Of a stretch of 6,649 nt of DNA, positions 1 to 5,166 are shown one piece after another (the stretch's first letter is position 1; every line of letters begins with the position of its first letter). Position numbers and translations under genes: made by a program. Origin of the DNA: Planctomycetales bacterium (GTDB lineage Bacteria; Planctomycetota; Phycisphaerae; SM23-33); assembly GCA_030631125.1 (NCBI GenBank), contig DAOVLS010000133.1, positions 1 to 6,649 on the forward strand, read 5' to 3'. A model generated the notes under the pieces. That model was not told where the DNA came from and did not search any database. It worked only from the letters and a program-made list of their open reading frames with translations.

Positions 1-1236
1 CACACCTCCGCCGGAGCACTGGATCAGCATCGCCCCGGCGTCCATGCCGCCCTGCGTGCCTTCAATCTTGCTCCCGGTGTGCATGCCTACGACGAGACTG
101 GGACGGCAGCCGCAGGCCCGGAGAATCGGACCCAACTGGTGCGTGCAATACATAATCGGCGGAAACCAACTGCGCCAGTACCGCTTTCCGTCTCGCAGCA
201 GAAGATCCCGCACGTCGTGGATGTAGTCACCCTCGGCATACTGCATCTCACCGAGCACGCCGGTGAAGGCCAGGTGGGCCAGTTCCATCATCCGGTTGTT
301 GTACATTGAGTTCTCGGCCATCATGTAGGCCCGGTGAGTCTGCTCGACGGTCTCGACCAGGGCGACACCCTCGGCGGGAGTATGAAAGGCCGTTACCTCG
401 CTGAGAACGTCCTTGCCGGCGCGCATCGCTGCAATCGCATCGCCGGCGTGGTTGGGGCAGTCGCTGGCGACAATGATGGCGTCGGCGTCGGAGTCCAGCA
501 GGGCCTCGTAACGGCTCTCGACCTTTGCATCGACGAATTTCCCGGTGAACGACCGGCGGACATCCTCGGCGGCGTCGCAGCCGACCACCACCGTCCCGGC
601 GGGATTGGTATCGGCGTGGACGGCGATCCCCGCCCCCCGCCGCAGCCCCAGCACGCCGACTTTCACCGGTCCGCCCCGCCCGGAAAACTCCAGCGGCCCG
701 CATTTGCCGGAAAGTTCCTTGAAGACCGCCTCCCATCGCCCGGCGTGGTCCTCGCCCCGGACGAACCGTATCGGACCGAAGCCCAGTTGCAGATAGAGCA
801 CGATGGCCGGGATGCGATGATCGTCGGTTTTCAAGACGACCTCATGCTCGCCCCGCCGGACGAAGTAATTCAGAACCGCCTGGCAGAGGAGTCTGCCCAA
901 CCCCCTGCCTTTGGCTTCAGGCCTGGCGGCGAGCATGTCCACCAACGGGCGGGGACGCCCAAACGTCGCCAACCATGACGCAGAGACCGTCGCCAGCGGC
1001 TGATTCGTCCCGGCGTCGAAGACCAGGAAAACCCCTTCCGGGTCGAACCGGGGCCGGCTGGCGAAGTATTCGCGAACCTTGGTAACGTCGTAGTTACCGC
1101 CAAGGTCGGTGGTATTGACGATGTCGGCCCAGGACTGTTCATCGCCGTCGTGAAATGTCCGTAACACGATGCCCTCCGGAGATGCCAGAGGCCCGACCGA
1201 GCCGGGATCCGAATGAACCATCATCAACGGCTGCAT
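1..1236 (-). CDS. GNAT N-acetyltransferase fused to Gfo/Idh/MocA (GH109-like) oxidoreductase, 3' end outside window
   Basis: One frame stays open for 412 codons from ATG at 1236 to the window edge, with no stop at the domain junction. AAGGAG at 1244-1249 lies 7 nt before the ATG and fixes the start. Residues about 22-160 look like a GNAT acetyl-CoA-dependent acetyltransferase: motif A AKGRGLGR (108-115) and motif B PAIVLYLQLGF (143-153). Residues about 191-412 look like the NAD(P)-binding and early substrate half of a Gfo/Idh/MocA protein. The dinucleotide loop is GLRRGAG (197-203), so the second Gly of GxGxxG is Arg. The usual EKP motif is replaced by E280-V281-T282. EGDYIHD (335-341) and YCTHQLGP (363-370) resemble GH109-type NAD-dependent glycosidases, as judged from memory. 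Its own promoter and the terminator upstream suggest separate transcription from the UroD gene. A GTG at codon 191 (664-666) could allow separate translation of the second domain. Substrates of both domains are unknown. Confidence 0.88.
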   Translation of the reverse strand, partial: MQPLMMVHSDPGSVGPLASPEGIVLRTFHDGDEQSWADIVNTTDLGGNYDVTKVREYFASRPRFDPEGVFLVFDAGTNQPLATVSASWLATFGRPRPLVDMLAARPEAKGRGLGRLLCQAVLNYFVRRGEHEVVLKTDDHRIPAIVLYLQLGFGPIRFVRGEDHAGRWEAVFKELSGKCGPLEFSGRGGPVKVGVLGLRRGAGIAVHADTNPAGTVVVGCDAAEDVRRSFTGKFVDAKVESRYEALLDSDADAIIVASDCPNHAGDAIAAMRAGKDVLSEVTAFHTPAEGVALVETVEQTHRAYMMAENSMYNNRMMELAHLAFTGVLGEMQYAEGDYIHDVRDLLLRDGKRYWRSWFPPIMYCTHQLGPILRACGCRPSLVVGMHTGSKIEGTQGGMDAGAMLIQCSGGGV

Positions 1237-1262
1237 GGAAAAACTCCTTATCTGCCGAAACG

Positions 1263-1288
1263 AGACGGTGGGGTCAACCACCCCGTCT
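1263..1288 (-). promoter_or_regulatory. Leader hairpin upstream of the GNAT fusion gene
   Basis: A strong inverted repeat: AGAC-GGTGG (1263-1271) pairs with CCACC (1278-1282) and GTCT (1285-1288), with a 6-nt loop and a 2-nt bulge. It lies between the candidate -10 box and the Shine-Dalgarno, so it would sit in the 5' leader. No T-run follows it, so it is not an intrinsic terminator. It could be an operator or an RNA stability or translation-control element. The function is inference. Confidence 0.4.
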
Positions 1289-1301
1289 GATTCCCGGCGG
1301 T

Positions 1302-1330
1302 TATCTACCCACCCGGGGGCGATGCGTCAA
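1302..1330 (-). promoter_or_regulatory. Candidate sigma70-type promoter for the GNAT fusion gene
   Basis: On the minus strand TTGACG (1330-1325) is followed after exactly 17 nt by TAGATA (1307-1302). The -35 matches the consensus at 5 of 6 positions and the -10 at only 3 of 6. Transcription would start near 1295, giving a leader of about 60 nt that contains the 1263-1288 hairpin. Its position just downstream of the terminator at 1341-1376 supports a new transcription unit here. Confidence 0.4.
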
Positions 1331-1340
1331 TACCTTCGGG

Positions 1341-1376
1341 AAAAAATTTCCACCGACTCCCATGCGGCAGTCGTGG
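1341..1376 (-). terminator. Rho-independent terminator after the UroD-family gene
   Basis: Read on the minus strand, CCACGACT (1376-1369) pairs with AGTC (1358-1355) and GTGG (1353-1350), with one bulged G and a 10-nt loop. The stem is followed by AAATTTTTT (1349-1341). It begins 43 nt after the UroD stop codon. The three A residues between stem and T-run make it imperfect, but stem plus T6 is the normal layout. Confidence 0.6.
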
Positions 1377-1419
1377 GACAGGAGGGATTACCGCCTTTTT
1401 CAACTATATCTTTTCGTTA

Positions 1420-2532
1420 TCAAACTCGAACAGGATAGGCGCCATATTCTCTGCACGCCTTAATCATCTCGATCCAGTTGTCTGATATCTTTTTTGGTAT
1501 CGGCGATTCATAAAAGCATGCGCACGGCATCAACATAAACCCCCCTCCTTCAGCGGCATCCCGAATACATCCTTTTACGCGTTGCCTGACCTCTTCGGTT
1601 GAATAACTGCGAAGTTCGTCATACTGGATATTGCCTACCAGACACATTCTGTGTCCTACTCGTTTCTTTGCTTCCGACAATATCACGTCTCCGAGCGGCG
1701 GCGGCTCTAAAGGGTTGAGTGCGTCTGCGCCCATATCAGCGAACTTTTCCAGGAAATTATTCACCTTTCCATGAGAATGAAGATGGACCAGGCAGCCTTT
1801 GCGGTGAATTCTTTCGATGAGTTCGGTAACGTGAGGGACTACAAACTCATCGAAGTCTTTCGGCGACATCAGAGGCGGCAACATCCGCTCCGGGCCGTTG
1901 ATGTAATAGACCGGACCAACGTCATTTTCCAGGAGATAATCTATCCCATCCACAATGCGCCGATGGGCGACATTTACCAGTTCCCTGATGGTGTCCCGTT
2001 CGGTGATTGTCCAGAGAGCACATGTTTCCTGGTTGATCCGGCCCAGGGCGGAGGTCGAGGACATGAAAGCCACTTCCACCAGTGCTTTTTCGCCCCACGC
2101 ATCCCTAAGTCTGAAGAATTCAGTTAAATCCGGTCTCCACGGGGAATACGGAATCGAAAGCACTTTCTCGACATCTTCTTTGGTCTCGATAAGGTACTTT
2201 ATCGTTCCCATTAATCTTCCGGTTTCCCTGATTTCCACCAGGTCGCCTTTGGGAGTCTCAAATATTGTTTCGATTCTTTCGTTTCCCCAGGAATCGACAA
2301 AAAGCCTCTTCCGGTGCTTTGGTTCGGCGTCGGAGAAGATAAAGCCGCCGGGGAACCACCATTGGTAGCAAATGTCCCCATATTTGCCGACACAGTCGCG
2401 GATTTGGCTGTAACTCGGATCTTTATTCAGAAAATCTCCACTTTCACAGACACTGGCAATATAAGTTATGACAGGTACTCTATCCGGCCGGCCTGATCTC
2501 ATTGCGGTCAGAATTCGCTCCCGAGAAGTCAT
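1420..2532 (-). CDS. UroD-family protein (MtaA/MtbA-like methyltransferase rather than HemE)
   Basis: A 370-residue TIM-barrel protein of the uroporphyrinogen decarboxylase superfamily. The N-terminus has the family's RERIL...GRPDRVPV (4-21), and the C-terminus has VGNIQ (299-303) and GGGFMLMPC (329-337). HemE's heme-pathway RQAGRY segment is absent, so it is unlikely to be a heme enzyme. Relatives such as MtaA and MtbA are zinc methyltransferases that take methyl groups from corrinoid proteins, with an HxC...C metal site. Here the corresponding stretch is HLHSHG (250-255), with Cys337 and Cys339 downstream, so a His-rich zinc site is plausible. GGGAGGA at 2539-2545, 6 nt before ATG 2532, supports the start. 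It follows the lipoprotein gene after 130 nt and is closed by a terminator. Together with the MttB homologue nearby, a role in methyl transfer is likely, but the acceptor (thiol, tetrahydrofolate or other) cannot be told. Its base composition appears lower in G+C than the gene after it. Confidence 0.9.
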   Translation of the reverse strand: MTSRERILTAMRSGRPDRVPVITYIASVCESGDFLNKDPSYSQIRDCVGKYGDICYQWWFPGGFIFSDAEPKHRKRLFVDSWGNERIETIFETPKGDLVEIRETGRLMGTIKYLIETKEDVEKVLSIPYSPWRPDLTEFFRLRDAWGEKALVEVAFMSSTSALGRINQETCALWTITERDTIRELVNVAHRRIVDGIDYLLENDVGPVYYINGPERMLPPLMSPKDFDEFVVPHVTELIERIHRKGCLVHLHSHGKVNNFLEKFADMGADALNPLEPPPLGDVILSEAKKRVGHRMCLVGNIQYDELRSYSTEEVRQRVKGCIRDAAEGGGFMLMPCACFYESPIPKKISDNWIEMIKACREYGAYPVRV

Positions 2533-2662
2533 TCCCGTTCCTCCCGTTCCAGGAAAATATAACCCGACATTTCCTAAATGGCTGAAGTATTGCCAATCGT
2601 CCTCCCAAAGGAACCCCTTCGGGGCGACGGGACTTTTTCAACAACCCCGCGTTTCCCATGTT

Positions 2663-3592
2663 TTAAGGTTTCGGCAGAAAGCGGTTCAGCGGTTCTATCG
2701 AGGGGGACTTTGCCTTGATGAGATGCCACGACTCATCCCACCTGTTGGACCCGTCCGGCAGGACCGGACGATGCGGTCCGACCAATTCGACCTCGACGAG
2801 TTGATTGCTCGGGGCAAAGTACAGTTCGACGGCGGATTCTCCCGGCGGCCTGGCGGCGCCGGCGGCCGTACCGGCGCGCACGAACCAATATCCCTTGTTC
2901 CACACCGCCACCACCGGCGCCACGTCGATGAACACCTTTCCGACACCCTTTATCTTGTTGGTATCGGTCAGTATCCACCCGTCGTGTTCTGTGCTTGCGG
3001 CTTTGAACTCCGGAATCAATCCGTCGTGGTTGCTTCGGGGCTTGCCTTTGGGTACAGCCACGATACATCCGTACGGGACGGCCATCAGGCACCATCCGGC
3101 GGCATGGGGCGGCTTCGGACCGGTCGGCAGGAGCGTTACCGTCAGCCTCAGCGTTCCGTCGGCGTCAAGTGAAACGGTTTTATCTTCGCGCATATCCAGC
3201 CGCATCTTCGGGCTGACCGTGTGGAGGTGGTCAGCCTCGGCTGATAGCACCTTCATCGGGCCGCGGTCCATCGCCGGCTCCGGCGGCCAGACGTCAAGAC
3301 GACCGTCAGGCGCCACCCAACAGGACTGCGGAGCCACCCACGTATAAGAACCCCCGCGGGAGACATATCCGTCCGGATCGGGCGGCTGGAAAATGTTGGA
3401 GGTCGTGTACAGGAGGTTTTCTCCGCCGGCAGGACCAAAGTGAATTATCCGATCCGTCTGCGGATCATAAACGACGAAAGTACCGCCGCGGGACAACTCG
3501 ATAAGAAATCGCCCGCCCCGGTCGCAACCGACCAGCAGTACAGCCGCCGCTGTAACCGATACGAACAAGCATTTCAGATACAAGTCAGACAT
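2663..3592 (-). CDS. Predicted lipoprotein, DUF4380/mutarotase-like
   Basis: A 309-residue protein with a lipoprotein signal: Lys7, a hydrophobic run at about 9-22, and the lipobox LVGC (20-23) with Cys23 as the lipidated residue. The mature protein should be anchored in the envelope facing the periplasm. The rest is rich in beta-strand-like stretches. GGTFV (36-40), RIIHFGPAGGENLLY (48-62) and GGSYTWVAPQ (80-89), followed by WPPEP (102-106), resemble the DUF4380 family with its galactose-mutarotase-like fold. That assignment is from memory and tentative. No catalytic residues are evident. ATG 3592 is the only start that keeps the signal peptide. The Shine-Dalgarno AGGA is weak and only 4 nt from the ATG. 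A sigma70-like promoter overlaps this region so closely that the mRNA would be nearly leaderless. It precedes the UroD gene and may bind or process a glycoside or carbohydrate outside the cytoplasm. Confidence 0.85.
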   Translation of the reverse strand: MSDLYLKCLFVSVTAAAVLLVGCDRGGRFLIELSRGGTFVVYDPQTDRIIHFGPAGGENLLYTTSNIFQPPDPDGYVSRGGSYTWVAPQSCWVAPDGRLDVWPPEPAMDRGPMKVLSAEADHLHTVSPKMRLDMREDKTVSLDADGTLRLTVTLLPTGPKPPHAAGWCLMAVPYGCIVAVPKGKPRSNHDGLIPEFKAASTEHDGWILTDTNKIKGVGKVFIDVAPVVAVWNKGYWFVRAGTAAGAARPPGESAVELYFAPSNQLVEVELVGPHRPVLPDGSNRWDESWHLIKAKSPSIEPLNRFLPKP

Positions 3593-3600
3593 CGGTTCCT

Positions 3601-3629
3601 ATTCTGGCTGACCAGCCGGACTGTGTCAA
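3601..3629 (-). promoter_or_regulatory. Candidate sigma70-type promoter of the lipoprotein-UroD unit
   Basis: Minus-strand TTGACA (3629-3624), a perfect -35, is followed after 17 nt by CAGAAT (3606-3601), a 4 of 6 match to the -10. Predicted initiation falls within a few bases of the lipoprotein ATG at 3592, so the transcript would be leaderless or almost so. It splits the window into an MttB-amidohydrolase unit and a lipoprotein-UroD unit. Confidence 0.5.
3606..3617. promoter_or_regulatory. Palindrome inside the promoter spacer (candidate operator)
   Basis: GGCTGACCAGCC is an inverted repeat with 5-bp arms around 2 bp. It starts at the edge of the -10 box and fills most of the spacer, which is a typical place for a repressor site. 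No regulator gene is in the window. Operator function is inferred from position only. Confidence 0.35.
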
Positions 3630-3637
3630 TGCACAGT
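3620..3637. promoter_or_regulatory. Palindrome over the -35 box (candidate operator)
   Basis: ACTGTG, a 6-nt spacer, then CACAGT is a perfect inverted repeat covering the -35 hexamer. It resembles CRP/FNR-family half-sites, but TGTG and CACA are 6 nt apart rather than the 8 of the classical CRP site. As RNA it could also form a small hairpin after amidohydrolase 2, but no T-run follows, so a terminator is unlikely. Confidence 0.35.
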
Positions 3638-3675
3638 GAGTAAAACTGGTTTATCACAACAACGCGGAGAATGAT

Positions 3676-4413
3676 TTATACTTCCACGTTTATCAACTCG
3701 GCGATGTTCTTGCAGAGGATTCTTTCCCTTTCTGCCTCGGAAATGTCCAGGGAATTGACTTTGTCGAGTTCGTATTTTATGGCGTACGGATAGGCGCAGG
3801 GGAAATCGGAGCCGAAGATGACCCTCTCGGCGCCGATCTCTTTGACCATTTTTCTCATTCCCGCCAGAGGATTTCCGCAGGACAGGAGGGTGATATTGTC
3901 GCATCGTTTGGCGGCACGAATGGCGTCGGCCCAGTAGTTGGCGCTTCCGGCGTGCGTAAGCACCAGTTTCAGACGAGGGAAGTTCCCGGCGACCATCGCA
4001 GCCGAGGACGGAGTCGAATGCGGCGCGGTCGAAGCACAGACGAACACCGGGATATCAAGCGACTGGGCCTCCTCAAACACGGCCGACGCGTCACTACCTG
4101 CCAGCCGGAAGGCCTGGGGGCCTGGTGCGAGTTTCAGGCCCACCATGTGCTTTTCAGTTACCGACCACCTGAGGTTTTCGACCGCCTCGGTTCCCATCGC
4201 AGGACTGACGGTAGCCACCGGATACATGAAGCCGGGATAATTCCCGGCAAAGTCCGCCAGGTCCGCGTTGGGCTGACGGCTGTCGTGACTGTTGGGGCCG
4301 AAGCCGGGACCAAAGGCAATTATCTTTCCCACTCCAAGAGATTGAACGTATTTAATCCCTTCTTCATTACGCTTATGTTGGAAATCCCAATGGGTATGCG
4401 CGTCGAATATCAT
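3676..4413 (-). CDS. Amidohydrolase 2 family TIM-barrel protein with altered metal site
   Basis: A 245-residue Amidohydro_2 (PF04909-type) protein, short for the family but complete. The N-terminal HxH is present (MIFDAHTH, His6 and His8), as are LTHAG (His154) and the C-terminal FGSD (Asp203). The strand-5 position that carries a metal-binding His in this family reads IPVFVCAS, with Cys126 in its place. The GLKxHP element is GLKLAP (92-97), with its His also lost. Known relatives include ACMSD-type decarboxylases and lactone or amide hydrolases. Activity could be retained with a Cys-containing metal site, or be lost. The start at 4413 is backed by GGGGAGG (4425-4431) inside the end of the preceding gene, and the gap is 6 nt. 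It is a divergent tandem paralogue of the upstream gene: both carry FGSD, then LDIS (222-225 here), and end in EV. Translational coupling and shared transcription with the MttB and amidohydrolase 1 genes are likely. Confidence 0.93.
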   Translation of the reverse strand: MIFDAHTHWDFQHKRNEEGIKYVQSLGVGKIIAFGPGFGPNSHDSRQPNADLADFAGNYPGFMYPVATVSPAMGTEAVENLRWSVTEKHMVGLKLAPGPQAFRLAGSDASAVFEEAQSLDIPVFVCASTAPHSTPSSAAMVAGNFPRLKLVLTHAGSANYWADAIRAAKRCDNITLLSCGNPLAGMRKMVKEIGAERVIFGSDFPCAYPYAIKYELDKVNSLDISEAERERILCKNIAELINVEV

Positions 4414-4419
4414 TTCTCT

Positions 4420-5166
4420 TTAAACCTCCCCGAGTAATTGTTCCGCGTTCCGGCCTGATATCTTATCCATATCCTCGTCGGAAATGTCGAGGCTTCTCAA
4501 TTTATCCAGTTCCATTTGCATATCAGATTCGGGCGTGTCCGAACCGAAGAGGACTTTTCCGGAATCGATTTCGACAGCCATTTTGAGAAAGTCGTCAAAC
4601 AGGGCGAGCGCGCTTGCTGTAAGCGAAGTCTCCAGGAACAGGTTATCGGCCATACCGGAGACCTCTATGGTGTCGGCCATGTACTCATAATTGTATCCCA
4701 TGTGTCCCATGACTATGGGGACCTCGCCGAACCGGCCTGCAAGGTCAAGTATCTGATGAGGCAGGGAATAGACGGGGGTTCCGCAATGTGTATAGACTGG
4801 AACCTTGTGCTCCCTTGCCGCCTCCATTAGAGGATAAACTATTTCATCATTGATCATAAAGCCCTGGAGGTTTGGATGGAATTTCAGTCCTCGCAGTCCC
4901 TCGGACAGGAATCTCCCAGCCATGTCCAAAGCCCGCTGTCCGAACCAGGGATTGAACGAGCCGAACCCCACAAGCCTGTCGGGAAATTCATTTACCGCAT
5001 CGAGGATGTATTGATTTGCCTGCTCGTTATAGACGGTTATGCCTTCTTCGACAGGGCAGACAACGGCCTTGTCCACTCCGCAGTCGTCCATTTTTTTGAT
5101 GAGATCGCGGGGTTCAAGAGACTTTCGTCTGCCCTTTCCGACGTGGCAATGGAAATCAATTATCAT
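4420..5166 (-). CDS. Amidohydrolase 2 family metal-dependent hydrolase, intact metal site
   Basis: A 248-residue cytoplasmic TIM-barrel protein of the Amidohydro_2 group. The full set of expected metal and catalytic positions is visible: HCH at 6-8 (His6, His8), GLKFHP (93-98, Lys95 and His97), VYTHCG (His127), MGHMG (His155) and FGSD (Asp210). This family usually binds one zinc or manganese and carries out hydrolysis, hydration or non-oxidative decarboxylation. The substrate is unknown. The ATG overlaps the stop of the MttB-family gene (ATGA, 5163-5166), and GGGAG (5173-5177) lies 6 nt upstream, so the two are translationally coupled. This links the hydrolase to handling the substrate or demethylated product of the MttB homologue. 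No signal peptide is seen. The paralogue that follows lacks part of this metal site. Confidence 0.95.
   Translation of the reverse strand: MIIDFHCHVGKGRRKSLEPRDLIKKMDDCGVDKAVVCPVEEGITVYNEQANQYILDAVNEFPDRLVGFGSFNPWFGQRALDMAGRFLSEGLRGLKFHPNLQGFMINDEIVYPLMEAAREHKVPVYTHCGTPVYSLPHQILDLAGRFGEVPIVMGHMGYNYEYMADTIEVSGMADNLFLETSLTASALALFDDFLKMAVEIDSGKVLFGSDTPESDMQMELDKLRSLDISDEDMDKISGRNAEQLLGEV

Noticed and set aside
334..978. Long plus-strand open frame opposite the GNAT fusion gene.
   Set aside because: It is antisense to a frame with clear GNAT and Gfo/Idh/MocA motifs and a strong Shine-Dalgarno. The protein has no recognisable domain and is a G+C-driven shadow.
1420..2532. HemE, the heme-pathway uroporphyrinogen decarboxylase.
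   Set aside because: The conserved RQAGRY region of HemE is missing, and the context is methyl transfer rather than heme synthesis.
2598..2638. Plus-strand CCCCTTCGGGG hairpin followed by TTTTT, as a possible terminator.
   Set aside because: Nine bases separate the stem from the T-run, the stem is only 4 bp, and no plus-strand gene ends here. On the minus strand there is no T-run after it.
1395..2642. The 10-mer CTTTTTCAAC occurs in both gaps flanking the UroD gene (1395-1404 and 2633-2642).
   Set aside because: Dozens of 10-mer pairs are expected by chance in a window this long, and there is no extended similarity or terminal-repeat structure.
2533..2662. TATATT near 2555-2562 as a -10 box for the UroD gene.
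   Set aside because: The hexamer 17 nt upstream matches the -35 consensus at only 3 of 6 positions, so it is not supported.
2468..3172. Plus-strand open frame of 234 codons across the lipoprotein and UroD 5' end.
   Set aside because: It overlaps two supported minus-strand genes, has no Shine-Dalgarno of note and no family motif.
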